Notes: a model not told the origin generated them from the letters alone. A DNA stretch of 64,000 nucleotides from Bacillus cereus G9842 (GCF_000021305.1 NC_011772.1:782001-846000); one strand, 5' to 3'; counted from the first letter of the stretch, positions 24,052 to 32,108 are shown. A program made the numbers and translations.

Positions 24052-25416
24052 ATGAAGAAAGAAGAGAGAATGGCCAAGGAAATTTCGGAGCAACTTGGGG
24101 GAATAAAAAATATTCGTAGTATTGCTCATTGTATGACGAGACTACGTTTAACGCTTCATGATGAAAGTAAAGTAAATATGGACCTTTTGAAAAAAGTTGA
24201 AGGCGTTATGGGTGTTATAGAAGATGAGACGCTTCAAGTTGTCGTTGGTCCAGGAACAGTAAATAAAGTAGCAGCTGAAATGGAAGGTTTGACAGGACTA
24301 CGAATTGGTGAGGTAGCAGATCATCACCTTGAAGATATTGGGCAAGAGATGAAATCAGAGATTAAGAAGAAAAATAATACACCGGTGAAAAACTTTTTAC
24401 GAAAAATAGGAAGTATTTTCATCCCATTAATTCCGGGGCTTGTTGCGTCAGGAATTATAAACGGGGTTGCTAACTTTGCGAAAAATGCTGGTGCTGATCC
24501 AAATGCAACGTGGTTACAAATGTTACTACTCATTGGCGGCGGTATCTTTACATTCTTAGGAATTTTAGTCGGCTGGAATACAGCGAAAGAATTTGGCGGG
24601 ACACCGGTTCTTGGGGCAATTGCTGGTATTTTAATTTTCAACCCGGCGATGGCAAACGTAAAATTGTTTGGTGAAGCATTAGTGCCCGGACGGGGCGGAT
24701 TGTTTGCAGTTATTTTTGCAGCATGGCTTATGGTTGTAGTGGAAAGACAAGTTCGAAAAGCAGTGCCAAATGCAGTTGATATTATCGTGACACCACTCAT
24801 TACTGTATTAGTTGTAAGTATCGTAACGATGTTAGCCATTCAGCCATTAGCAGGTTTCTTATCAGATGGTATTACGAGCGGAATTAATGCTATTTTAAAT
24901 ATTGGCGGAGCATTTGCTGGCGCAGTACTTGCGGGAACATTTTTACCTCTCGTTATGGTCGGATTGCATCACGGTTTAACACCAATTCATATGGAATTTA
25001 TTAATCAAACACACGTAACACCTTTATTACCAGTGCTCGCAATGGCTGGTGCTGGCCAAGTGGGCGCAGCAATTGCGATTTATGTGAAAACAAAAAACAA
25101 ACGACTTCGAAATGTAATTAAAGGTGGATTGCCAGTTGGCTTTTTAGGAATTGGTGAGCCGTTATTATACGGGGTTACATTACCACTTGGGAAACCGTTT
25201 ATTACTGCTTGTTTAGGAGCGGCTGTCGGTGGTGCATTCCAAGCAGTTATGCAAACGGCTTCACTTGGAATTGGCGTATCAGGGCTATCTTTAATTCCGT
25301 TAATTGCTGACAATAAATATTTACTATATTTCTTAGGTTTAGTAATTGCATATACTTTCGGATTTATCTTTACGTACTTCTTCGGATTTAAAGAAGAAAT
25401 GGCAGAAAACATATAG
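24052..25416 (+). CDS. murP: MurP, MurNAc-specific PTS EIIBC component
   Basis: 454 residues. The amino-terminal IIB domain (1-80) has the phosphorylated cysteine in IAHCMTRLRL. The IIC domain (about 110-450) holds roughly ten hydrophobic helices, with the conserved IPLIPGLVASGIINGV, HHGLTPIHMEF and GIGEPLLYGV motifs of the sucrose/glucose-type family. No IIA domain is present, so it must borrow one. It imports and 6-phosphorylates MurNAc or the MurNAc-GlcNAc disaccharide. It sits 24 bases after murQ with AGGAAGGGGG upstream. A hairpin between murP and mupG may reduce readthrough. Confidence 0.94.
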   Translation: MKKEERMAKEISEQLGGIKNIRSIAHCMTRLRLTLHDESKVNMDLLKKVEGVMGVIEDETLQVVVGPGTVNKVAAEMEGLTGLRIGEVADHHLEDIGQEMKSEIKKKNNTPVKNFLRKIGSIFIPLIPGLVASGIINGVANFAKNAGADPNATWLQMLLLIGGGIFTFLGILVGWNTAKEFGGTPVLGAIAGILIFNPAMANVKLFGEALVPGRGGLFAVIFAAWLMVVVERQVRKAVPNAVDIIVTPLITVLVVSIVTMLAIQPLAGFLSDGITSGINAILNIGGAFAGAVLAGTFLPLVMVGLHHGLTPIHMEFINQTHVTPLLPVLAMAGAGQVGAAIAIYVKTKNKRLRNVIKGGLPVGFLGIGEPLLYGVTLPLGKPFITACLGAAVGGAFQAVMQTASLGIGVSGLSLIPLIADNKYLLYFLGLVIAYTFGFIFTYFFGFKEEMAENI

Positions 25417-25441
25417 AGAAAGGGATTCCTTTCTCTTTTTC
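25415..25441 (+). terminator. Intra-operon hairpin between murP and mupG
   Basis: AGAGAAAGG/CCTTTCTCT stem followed by five T residues, beginning at the murP stop codon. The mupG gene follows after 24 bases with its own AAAGGGAG, so this probably attenuates or processes rather than ends the operon. Confidence 0.6.
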
Positions 25442-25464
25442 TATTAATAGAAAGGGAGATTTAT

Positions 25465-26538
25465 ATGATCGGAGTTTCCATTTATCTTTCAAAAGAACGA
25501 GTAGAGAAACAAGAAGAGTGGCTAAAAGTGGCGAAGGAAAATGGATTTTTGTCTATTTTTACATCACTTCATATACCAGAGGATGATCCTGGTACGTATA
25601 AAGAGTTAATTCAGATACTTGGGAAGCAGGCTCTTGAAAATGAAATGGAGTTAATGGTTGATGTTTCTCCAAAATCGTTACATCATTTAGGGCTAACATA
25701 TGAAAATGTGGAAGAACTATTGGACTGGGGCATTACCGGTTTAAGAATGGATTACGGCATTGCGCCAAAAGAAATTGCAAGCGTATCTCATAAGATGAAA
25801 GTAGCTTTAAATGCGAGTACGATTACAAAGCCATTTTGGAAAGAGTTACTTACAGAACATATACGAGTAGAGAATGTAGAAGCGTTGCATAATTTTTACC
25901 CACGTCCAGAGACAGGACTAGCAAAGTCCTTCTTACAAAAACAAAATCAATATTTACAGGAGTGCGGAATAAAAACGATGGCATTTATTCCAGGAGACGC
26001 GGAAAAACGTGGTCCGTTATATGAAGGGTTACCAACGTTAGAAAAACATCGCAATATGCGCCCGCTTGAAGCGTACTTAGAACTTGTTCAAGATTGTGGT
26101 GTTGATAAAGTATTGATTGGAGATATAAGCGCAAGTTTGGAAAGTATGCAAGAAGTAGCTAGTGCGAGTAGGGGGATTATTCCATTGCGTTACAAATCAT
26201 TTATAACTGATAAAGAAGTATTAAAAGTGGTGGAGCAAGTGCATACAAATAGACTAGATCCGGCTCGTGATGTTATTCGATCTGTAGAATCAAGGGAAGG
26301 AAATAGAGTGGTTTTACAGCCGATGCATACAATTGTAAGAAAGAAAGGCAGCATTACAATTGATAATGAATTGTACGGTAGATATGCAGGGGAGATGCAA
26401 GTTGCTACACATGATTTACCTGTAGATGAGAAAGTGAATGTTGTGGGAATGGTTGTGGAAGAGGACGTGTCTTTACTGCCTTATATTGGCGCTGGAAAAA
26501 TGTTTCAACTTTTTCTATGCGATAGAATAAAAGCTTGA
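25465..26538 (+). CDS. mupG: MupG, 6-phospho-N-acetylmuramidase (DUF871)
   Basis: 357 residues, full length for DUF871 proteins: an amino-terminal TIM barrel (residues 1-235, starting IGVSIYLSKERVEKQEEWL), with G-I-T-G-L-R-M-D-Y-G-I and N-x-YPR-P-E-T-G-L (here HNFYPRPETGL), and a C-terminal beta barrel (about 245-357). The S. aureus homologue cleaves MurNAc-6-P-GlcNAc into MurNAc-6-P and GlcNAc. Its position after murQ and murP supports that role: disaccharide uptake by MurP, cleavage by MupG, ether cleavage by MurQ. A truncated paralogue is at the left edge of the window. Confidence 0.9.
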   Translation: MIGVSIYLSKERVEKQEEWLKVAKENGFLSIFTSLHIPEDDPGTYKELIQILGKQALENEMELMVDVSPKSLHHLGLTYENVEELLDWGITGLRMDYGIAPKEIASVSHKMKVALNASTITKPFWKELLTEHIRVENVEALHNFYPRPETGLAKSFLQKQNQYLQECGIKTMAFIPGDAEKRGPLYEGLPTLEKHRNMRPLEAYLELVQDCGVDKVLIGDISASLESMQEVASASRGIIPLRYKSFITDKEVLKVVEQVHTNRLDPARDVIRSVESREGNRVVLQPMHTIVRKKGSITIDNELYGRYAGEMQVATHDLPVDEKVNVVGMVVEEDVSLLPYIGAGKMFQLFLCDRIKA

Positions 26539-26556
26539 ATTAGCGCTATTTTGTAG

Positions 26557-26592
26557 GAAAACATTATCCGTAAAACGGATAATGTTTTTTGT
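26557..26592 (+). terminator. Terminator of the MurNAc operon
   Basis: AAAACATTATCCGT/ACGGATAATGTTTT stem-loop with a six-T tail. Confidence 0.92.
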
Positions 26593-26690
26593 TTTCTTTA
26601 AAAAAGTATTTGACGAATGAAATAAAATACCGTATTGTTTTGACTTGTAAATAAAAGTTCACCATAACAAAACAAAAAGGAGAGTTCAAA

Positions 26691-27095
26691 ATGAATCAAT
26701 ATATTGGGAATTTAATTATTCGTATCGTGTTAGGAGTTACGTTCTTTGCACACGGTTTAGCAAAGTTTCAATCAGGTATCGATAATGTAGCAGGATGGTT
26801 TACAAGCATCGGTTTACCAGGTGGCCTTGCATACGGCGTAGCAACTGTAGAATTAGTTGGTGGTATATTATTAATTATCGGTTTAGGTGTACGATATGTA
26901 GGATTGTTATTCGCTCTTATTTTAGCTGGAGCTATCGTAAAGGTAAATGGAGCAGCAGGTTTATTAGGAGATGGAAAGAATCCAGGATATGAATTAGATC
27001 TTGCATTATTATCAATGGGTGCGTATTTATTCGTAGTAAAAGCAGAAGGATATGTAGATCGTTTCTTAAAAGAGAAAGTAATGAAAACGAAGTAA
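26691..27095 (+). CDS. DoxX family membrane protein
   Basis: 134 residues with four hydrophobic helices and the DoxX signature: IIRIVLGVTFFAHGLAKF, then a Gly-rich second helix beginning GLPGGLAYGVATVELVGG, and YELDLALLSMGAYL near the end. DoxX proteins such as CatD and MhqP are frequently part of quinone or thiol-stress responses; the enzymatic role is unclear. AAGGAGAG precedes the ATG. It is followed by a separate promoter, so it is probably monocistronic. Confidence 0.85.
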   Translation: MNQYIGNLIIRIVLGVTFFAHGLAKFQSGIDNVAGWFTSIGLPGGLAYGVATVELVGGILLIIGLGVRYVGLLFALILAGAIVKVNGAAGLLGDGKNPGYELDLALLSMGAYLFVVKAEGYVDRFLKEKVMKTK

Positions 27096-27112
27096 ATTTT
27101 ATTTATAAATTG

Positions 27113-27141
27113 TTGACTTGAAGAATTATTGTAACTATAAT
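27113..27141 (+). promoter_or_regulatory. SigA promoter upstream of the SnoaL-like gene
   Basis: TTGACT (27113-27118), 17-base spacer, TATAAT (27136-27141). The -10 lies inside a palindromic operator. Confidence 0.8.
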
Positions 27142-27147
27142 GATTAC
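27131..27147. promoter_or_regulatory. Operator A, GTAACTAnAnTGnTTAC type
   Basis: GTAACTATAATGATTAC overlaps the -10, so binding would block transcription. It is nearly the same 17-mer as operator B at 27197. Confidence 0.65.
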
Positions 27148-27184
27148 AACTAATGAATTACGAATGAAACAATTTAAATATTTT

Positions 27185-27225
27185 TTTACACAAGGTGTAA
27201 CTACATTGGTTACGTCTTGTGTAAA
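27185..27225. promoter_or_regulatory. Operator B inside a long stem-loop in the leader
   Basis: GTAACTACATTGGTTAC (27197-27213) sits between TTTACACAAG and CTTGTGTAAA, which form a perfect 10-bp stem. A T-run exists only on the minus strand. It is centred 66 bp downstream of operator A, in the predicted 5' leader. Confidence 0.6.
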
Positions 27226-27249
27226 AATAAATAAACGGGAGGAAGTAAT

Positions 27250-27651
27250 ATGCCTAAATCAAATTTAGAAATTATTCAAAGCACGTATGAAGGATCAGCT
27301 TCTTCGAATGCAAAGCATTTAGCAGAAGCCTTCTCTGAAAAAGTGGAATGGACAGAGGCAGAAGGTTTCCCATACGGCGGAACATATAAAGGCGTAGAAG
27401 CTATAATGGAAAATGTATTTAGCCGTTTAGGATCAGACTGGGATGATTATAAAGCAAGTGTAAATACATATCATGAGGTAGACGGAAAAGATGTAATTAT
27501 TGCAGAAGGTATGTATTCTGGAGTTTATAAAGAAACAGGAAAATCATTTGAAGCAGAATTTGTTCATGTATGGCAGCTTGAAGATGGAAAAATCGTGAAG
27601 TTTAAGCAATATGTAGATAGTCATATTGTTAGGGAAGCGATGAAGAGCTAA
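27250..27651 (+). CDS. SnoaL-like / NTF2-fold protein
   Basis: 133 residues with a single NTF2-like alpha+beta cone domain: an amino-terminal helix with IIQSTYEGSASSNAKHLAEAF, then VEWTEAEGFPYGGTYKG, and closing strands EFVHVWQLEDGKIVKFKQYVD. This pattern is typical of SnoaL-like ketosteroid-isomerase-related proteins of unknown substrate. GGGAGGAAG precedes the ATG. It is driven by a promoter with a tight operator pair and shares one base (TAATG) with the next gene, so the two are cotranscribed. Confidence 0.82.
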   Translation: MPKSNLEIIQSTYEGSASSNAKHLAEAFSEKVEWTEAEGFPYGGTYKGVEAIMENVFSRLGSDWDDYKASVNTYHEVDGKDVIIAEGMYSGVYKETGKSFEAEFVHVWQLEDGKIVKFKQYVDSHIVREAMKS

Positions 27652-28136
27652 TGCTTTTTAAATGGATTGTAGGTATATGTATTACCATTATGGTAATCAT
27701 CTCTTCTATAGTTGGCGGAAAGAAATTGCTTGCATATGTGGAAAAAGAAAATACAAATATTCAAACCGAGCGAGCGGCAAACGAAAAAGAGAAAAAAGCT
27801 GCAGAAGAAGCCCCGCAAATTAGTGAAGGTGAAATTATTTCTACCATGCATAAAATGGTGCACCAAAAGGTAAAATCCTCTGAAAAATGGGGATTTGTAG
27901 AGATGACAAAAAAGGAAATTTCTAATGTAAAAAGAGATATTGAAAATAGTACAGGTTTTCAATATAAAATGAAGTTATTTTCTATTATAAATAGATGGGA
28001 AAAAGGAGATTTTTCTCAAACTGTTGAGGAGCATAACTTTTTATGGAGCCTTCAAGGTGGAGATACTGGCAAGGCGACGGAACGTTTATCGCCAGAAGAG
28101 GAAAAGCAGTATATAAAAGAAATGAAGAGTAAATAA
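27651..28136 (+). CDS. DUF6241-like membrane-anchored protein
   Basis: 161 residues with one amino-terminal transmembrane helix (FKWIVGICITIMVIISSIVGG), then a Lys/Glu-rich linker (about 30-55) and a helical domain with MHKMVHQKVKSSEKWGFVEM and HNFLWSLQGGDTGKATERLS. It resembles Bacillus DUF6241 proteins of unknown role. The start ATG overlaps the stop of the SnoaL-like gene (TAATG), implying translational coupling. Confidence 0.7.
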   Translation: MLFKWIVGICITIMVIISSIVGGKKLLAYVEKENTNIQTERAANEKEKKAAEEAPQISEGEIISTMHKMVHQKVKSSEKWGFVEMTKKEISNVKRDIENSTGFQYKMKLFSIINRWEKGDFSQTVEEHNFLWSLQGGDTGKATERLSPEEEKQYIKEMKSK

Positions 28137-28168
28137 AAACATCGCCAACCCAGATGACGATGTTTTTT
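28134..28168. terminator. Bidirectional terminator
   Basis: AAAACATCG/CGATGTTTT stem around a 13-base loop, between convergent genes. Confidence 0.8.
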
Positions 28169-28170
28169 CA

Positions 28171-29082
28171 TTAAGGATGTTTTCGCATTAAAGGTCTAAC
28201 AGGCTGAACAGCGACAGTTTTGAAATGAGAAAATAAATAACATCCTGTTACAACGACAATTGTTCCTAAAATTTGTATCCACGTTAATTCTTCTCCGAGG
28301 AATATGAATGCTAAAATGGCTGTGAAAATTGGATTGAAGTTTAGAAAAATACCTGATGTAGTTGCGCCTAATTTTTGTACGCCAATATTCCAAAATACCA
28401 TACAAAGAACTGTCGAAATAAGCCCAGTATATAAAAGTGATGTGATGAAAGAAGTATTTATATTTGAAACAGTGAAGCTACCTATGTTAAACGGTAGTAA
28501 TAAAATAACGCCGAAAATACCAGAGTACAACGTTGCCATAAGTGGTGTAGTTGTTTTTGTTGCCCATTTACTACAAACAGAATAGATTCCCCAAATACAA
28601 ACTGCTGCAATCATCCATAAATCGCCACTATTAAAATGTAGTGAAAATAAAAGCGAGAAATCACCTTTTAATAGGACGAGGATAACCCCGAAGAATGAAA
28701 GAATCATGGATAGGATTTGAAGTGTATTTACTTTTTCTTTTAGAAATAATACTGAAAATAATGCAATTGAAATTGCATTCAAAGTAGAGATAAGACCTAC
28801 ATTCGTAGCGGATGTTTTTTCTAATGCTAAAAATTGAAAGATGTTAAAAAGAGCGACCCCTGAAATTCCCATCAATATTAACGGAAGTATTGCGGTACGT
28901 GGTGGAAGGATTTTCTTTTCTTTAAACCATACCATTGGTAATAAACAAACAATCGCAATCATCCATCTTAAATTTGTCAGTGTCATCGGCGATGCATGAT
29001 CGACGAGTGATTTTCCAACGACGAAATTTCCTCCCCATAATAAGCTCGTTAGTAATAGTAAAAAGACGTAAAAATAAGGCAT
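28171..29082 (-). CDS. EamA/DMT-family transporter
   Basis: 303 residues with ten hydrophobic helices forming two EamA repeats. The amino terminus MPYFYVFLLLLTSLLWGGNF carries the LLWG-x-N/S-F motif and the second repeat starts at GDLWMIAAVCIWGIYSV. I set the start at 29082, which has AGGGG 8 bases upstream. It probably exports a metabolite or amino acid. The adjacent divergent gene is an Lrp/AsnC-type regulator, a frequent pairing for amino-acid exporters. Specific substrate not determinable. Confidence 0.88.
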   Translation of the reverse strand: MPYFYVFLLLLTSLLWGGNFVVGKSLVDHASPMTLTNLRWMIAIVCLLPMVWFKEKKILPPRTAILPLILMGISGVALFNIFQFLALEKTSATNVGLISTLNAISIALFSVLFLKEKVNTLQILSMILSFFGVILVLLKGDFSLLFSLHFNSGDLWMIAAVCIWGIYSVCSKWATKTTTPLMATLYSGIFGVILLLPFNIGSFTVSNINTSFITSLLYTGLISTVLCMVFWNIGVQKLGATTSGIFLNFNPIFTAILAFIFLGEELTWIQILGTIVVVTGCYLFSHFKTVAVQPVRPLMRKHP

Positions 29083-29287
29083 GATAAAATCCCCTTTTTT
29101 GTAATCAATACTTATTGTAAATAATTTTAGCATTTTTCTTTATTGTGTAATATATTCTTTTGTATAATGGTGAAAACTCGATAAAATCTTTAGTGATGAG
29201 TGATATTTACGGAATGATATTCAGTTTCGTGTAAGGTATAAGGTGTTTTTTCGAATAATCATCGGTAAGAAAAAAGGGGGAATTGTA

Positions 29288-29782
29288 ATGGAGTCGTCTG
29301 TTATTAAAGTGTTGGATGATTTGGATGTACAAATTTTAGATATATTGCAGAAGGAGTCACAAGTAAGTAATGCAGAGCTGGCACGTCGCGTTAATTTATC
29401 ACCGGCTGCGATGCATGCAAGAATAAAAAGATTGGATGGGGAAGGTTTCATCGATAAGCAAGTCGCGATTTTAAATCAAGAAAAGCTTGGGTTTGATTTA
29501 TTATGTTTTATTTTTATGAGTACGAATATTCATCAATTTGACAAGTTGGAAGTGTTGGAGAAAGAATTAGAATCGATGCCGGAAGTGTTAGAATGTCACT
29601 GTTTAACAGGAGAGTACGATTATTTATTAAAGGTTGCAAATCGTGATCGTAAAGAACTAGAGCAGTTTATTAGAAAGCTGAATAAGCTTGGTATTACAAG
29701 GATACAGACAAGTTTAGCACTTCGTGAAATTAAATATTCGACAGTATTGCCGATACGAAATGAGGAACCGAGCATCGATTAG
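29288..29782 (+). CDS. Lrp/AsnC family transcriptional regulator
   Basis: 164 residues. An amino-terminal winged helix-turn-helix (DVQILDILQKESQVSNAELARRVNLSPAAMHARIKRL in residues 10-45) is followed by an alpha-beta ligand-binding RAM domain with G-E-Y-D-Y-L-L-K-V and T-R-I-Q-T, which binds amino acids. The start at 29288 has AGGGGGAATTGTA upstream. Divergent from the DMT exporter (205 bases between the start codons) and likely controls it and itself. Confidence 0.92.
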   Translation: MESSVIKVLDDLDVQILDILQKESQVSNAELARRVNLSPAAMHARIKRLDGEGFIDKQVAILNQEKLGFDLLCFIFMSTNIHQFDKLEVLEKELESMPEVLECHCLTGEYDYLLKVANRDRKELEQFIRKLNKLGITRIQTSLALREIKYSTVLPIRNEEPSID

Positions 29783-29852
29783 ATTGCTTGGTTTTTTGTT
29801 TGTATAAATTGATTGACGAGGAGAAAAGAGAGATGTATTATTATATAAAATT

Positions 29853-29868
29853 ATGAATTAAAATTCAT
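29853..29868. promoter_or_regulatory. Candidate ARG box (ArgR operator)
   Basis: ATGAATTAAAATTCAT is a perfect 16-bp palindrome matching the Bacillus ARG box consensus (AATGAATAATTATTCAT-like). It lies 42 bases upstream of a gene resembling the acetyltransferase domain of N-acetylglutamate synthase. Confidence 0.65.
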
Positions 29869-29910
29869 TTGAAGTTATAAATATTAATATCGAGGGCAAG
29901 GGGATGTAAT

Positions 29911-30366
29911 ATGAAAATCTGTAATGCGGTGACGAGTGATGTGAAAGAAATTTATAGTCTTATTGAGGTTTATGCAAAAGAGGGAGTTGTTTTACCGCGA
30001 TCTCTTTTGTCTCTTTATCAATATTTGCAATGTTTATATGTTATGAAAGAGGACGAGAAAATTGTTGGAGTTGCTGGATTGCATGTATTGGGGGAAGATC
30101 TTGCAGAAATACGATCGTTAGTAGTTTCGCATACATATGCAGGAAAAGGGATAGGGCGTATGTTAGTGAACCATGTAATAAATGAAGCAGCGAAAATAAA
30201 AGTGAATAGAGTCATTTCTTTAACATATGAAACGGAATTTTTTCAAAAGTGCGGGTTTGATTTTGTGAATAGAGAGGCGTTACCAGAGAAAGTATGGATT
30301 GATTGTAGACATTGTCCAAAGGTTGATTATTGTGATGAAGTGGCGATGGTTCGGTATGTTGGGTGA
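29911..30366 (+). CDS. GNAT acetyltransferase, N-acetylglutamate-synthase-like
   Basis: 151 residues with a GNAT fold: amino-terminal helix, acetyl-CoA motif A EIRSLVVSHTYAGKGIGRMLV (about 72-92, with R-x2-G-x-G-x), and then FFQKCGFDFVNR. The C-terminal segment W-IDCRHCPK-V-DYCDEVAMVR is typical of the ArgA-like/COG1246 subfamily. Together with the upstream ARG-box palindrome this suggests a role in arginine biosynthesis, but B. cereus normally makes N-acetylglutamate with ArgJ, so this may be an auxiliary enzyme. ATG preceded by AGGGGATG. Confidence 0.78.
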   Translation: MKICNAVTSDVKEIYSLIEVYAKEGVVLPRSLLSLYQYLQCLYVMKEDEKIVGVAGLHVLGEDLAEIRSLVVSHTYAGKGIGRMLVNHVINEAAKIKVNRVISLTYETEFFQKCGFDFVNREALPEKVWIDCRHCPKVDYCDEVAMVRYVG

Positions 30367-30387
30367 AAGTTTCAGAGAGAGAAAAGT

Positions 30388-30425
30388 CCCACTATTATTT
30401 ATGTAATAGTGGGCATCTATATTTT
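30388..30425. terminator. Hairpin between convergent genes
   Basis: CCCACTATTA/TAATAGTGGG perfect 10-bp stem; the T-runs are modest on both sides. Confidence 0.65.
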
Positions 30426-30432
30426 AGGGGAA

Positions 30433-31203
30433 TTAAGAACTTGAATTCGTTTTTCGTACTGCAAAATTAAAAATGGGATTTTTAAGCTCATAGTTATAAG
30501 TAGAACCATCGACAAGCCCTACAACTTTATCATTATCATAAAGATCGAGCATAAATTGTGCCATTTGTTTTGCAGTGTGGAATTTTGGTACAACATTATC
30601 GTATTGGAATTCATCAATATCAAATGAACGTTTCGCAAATTCTGTTTCAGTTGCAGCAGGAGCTAAAACTTTTGCTTGCAGTTTTGCGCCTTGTTCTTTC
30701 AGTTCGTGAGACAGCCCTTCTGTAAAGGCACTTACATAAAATTTCGTAGCGCAATACGTAACAGCATCAGCAACAATCGTGTATCCGCCGCCAGATGAAA
30801 CGTTAATAAGCTGTGTTCCATCAACCATTGAATAATCTCGAACGAAAAGAGAAGAGAGTATTGTTAGTGCTTCTATATTGACATGCAACATCGTCTCTAT
30901 TTTATTTAAATTTTGTTCAGCAATTGAGGCGAAATTACCAAAACCTGCGTTGTTAATCCACGTTTCAATTTGAAAAGCTTGTAGGCTTTCATAAAGTTTA
31001 TAAACATCTTCAGTCACAGATAAATCAGTTTTTCGAATGACAACATCCAACTCAGGATGCATTTCGTTAATTTTCAATTTTAATCCGTTTAATTCTTCTT
31101 GTCTTCGAGCTACAAGTACTAAATTTTTTCCGCGAGATGCAAATGCTAAAGCTGCTTCATAACCAATTCCGGAACTTGCGCCAGTAATAACCGTGTATTT
31201 CAT
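30433..31203 (-). CDS. Short-chain dehydrogenase/reductase
   Basis: 256 residues, classical SDR. The NAD(P)-binding TGASSGIGYEAA motif is near residue 8, WINNAGFG near 85, the catalytic Ser in NVSSGGG near 136, and Y-x3-K as YCATK near 150. The start at 31203 (MKYTVITGAS) follows AGGGGGA. It is transcribed from a MerR-type promoter with a 19-bp spacer, divergent from a MerR regulator gene, so its expression is probably induced by a small ligand recognised by that regulator. Substrate unknown. Confidence 0.9.
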   Translation of the reverse strand: MKYTVITGASSGIGYEAALAFASRGKNLVLVARRQEELNGLKLKINEMHPELDVVIRKTDLSVTEDVYKLYESLQAFQIETWINNAGFGNFASIAEQNLNKIETMLHVNIEALTILSSLFVRDYSMVDGTQLINVSSGGGYTIVADAVTYCATKFYVSAFTEGLSHELKEQGAKLQAKVLAPAATETEFAKRSFDIDEFQYDNVVPKFHTAKQMAQFMLDLYDNDKVVGLVDGSTYNYELKNPIFNFAVRKTNSSS

Positions 31204-31240
31204 ATAAAATCCCCCTAAATTCAAATTCATTTATGGTTAG

Positions 31241-31271
31241 ATTGTATTTGTTAGAGTATACTCTAAGTCAA
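31241..31271 (-). promoter_or_regulatory. MerR-type promoter/operator with 19-bp spacer
   Basis: On the minus strand TTGACT (31266-31271) and TACAAT (31241-31246) are separated by 19 bases, longer than optimal. The perfect palindrome TTAGAGTATACTCTAA (31251-31266) lies in the spacer. This is the classical layout on which MerR proteins act by DNA unwinding. Confidence 0.85.
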
Positions 31272-31337
31272 ATGTTTTTTATAAATTTGATTCGGTCATA
31301 AGATATATGAGGGTAAGCATATGGAGGGAGTTTGAGT

Positions 31338-31697
31338 ATGTACACAATTAGCGAGGTAGCAAAATTATTAGGAGTGAGCACACATACACTACGCTATTAT
31401 GAAAAGGAAAGTATATTAATTGCAAATCGTGATACAAATGGAAATCGACTTTACGAAGAGTCACATATAAAGTGGTTGCAGTTTGTAATGAAATTAAAAC
31501 AAACGCAAATGCCAATAGCGAAAATAAGAGAATACGCTAGACTATATACAGAAGGGGAGCATACAACAGAAGCTCGTTTACAGCTTCTAGAAGATCATAG
31601 GAAATCTATTCAGATTCAAAGAGAAAACTTAGAAGTTACAGAGAAGATGCTCGAGAATAAAATTAGTGCATACAAAGGCTCATTGGAAAATAAATAG
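31338..31697 (+). CDS. MerR family transcriptional regulator
   Basis: 119 residues. Amino-terminal MerR helix-turn-helix YTISEVAKLLGVSTHTLRYYEKE is followed by a wing with NRLYEESHIKWLQFV and a coiled-coil dimerisation helix (about 80-115). The short C-terminus lacks metal-binding cysteines, placing it with drug- or stress-sensing members. The ATG at 31338 has GAGGGAG with better spacing than the TTG at 31332. It sits next to the SDR gene, whose promoter it most likely activates. Confidence 0.88.
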   Translation: MYTISEVAKLLGVSTHTLRYYEKESILIANRDTNGNRLYEESHIKWLQFVMKLKQTQMPIAKIREYARLYTEGEHTTEARLQLLEDHRKSIQIQRENLEVTEKMLENKISAYKGSLENK

Positions 31698-31761
31698 ATG
31701 TTGTTATGTGATGAAAAATGGATTTGATCTATGAGTATTTCATCATAGTGTGCGGATAAAT

Positions 31762-31793
31762 AAAAAAGAGCAGCTAGCAAAAGCTAACTGCTC
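31762..31793 (-). terminator. Minus-strand terminator without an obvious gene
   Basis: GAGCAGTTAGC/GCTAGCTGCTC stem with six T residues on the minus strand. The only minus-strand sequence upstream of it is non-coding, so it may terminate a small RNA. On the plus strand no T-run follows. Confidence 0.65.
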
Positions 31794-31909
31794 CATTCAA
31801 GGGATCTCTCCAAGGGGGAGTGGAGAAAATATTATGTTACTAGCATTATTGACAGATTATTAGGAAATATACAAATCTGATGATAGAAATTTTAAATAAA
31901 CTTTCGGCA

Positions 31910-31961
31910 TTGACAATTTTTAAAATGTTCATGTACAATACATATGAATGACATTCAGTCA
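31910..31961 (+). promoter_or_regulatory. Promoter and TetR operator 1 of the SMR operon
   Basis: TTGACA (31910-31915), 18-base spacer, TACAAT (31934-31939), followed at once by TGAATGACATTCAGTCA (31945-31961), a near-perfect palindrome at the expected start site. Confidence 0.8.
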
Positions 31962-32076
31962 TTTTTATGTGACAGGATGCATTTAGCTTAGAAATGGAAC
32001 AAATACAATGGTAAATGAGGATGATAGTTGTTTTTATATAGTATTGATGAAAGAGTATATTTTTTTAAAACAAAAA

Positions 32077-32093
32077 TGACTGATAGTCAGTCA
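32077..32093. promoter_or_regulatory. TetR operator 2
   Basis: TGACTGATAGTCAGTCA, a perfect palindrome with the same TGANTGA-N3-TCANTCA pattern, just before the first SMR gene. Confidence 0.8.
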
Positions 32094-32108
32094 TAAGAGG
32101 TGAGAGGT

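Larger units (their letters stand above)
31698..32108. other. Gene-free stretch with terminator, promoter and two TetR operators
   Basis: About 410 bases. It contains a minus-oriented terminator (31762-31793), a small hairpin near 31803-31821, a SigA promoter (31910-31939) and two TetR-type palindromes (31945, 32077) ahead of the SMR pair. Confidence 0.6.

Noticed and set aside
31835..31864. A short ORF (MLLALLTDY) after GGGGGAGTGGAG
   Set aside because: It is upstream of the SMR promoter and not followed by a gene in the same transcript; too short to support.
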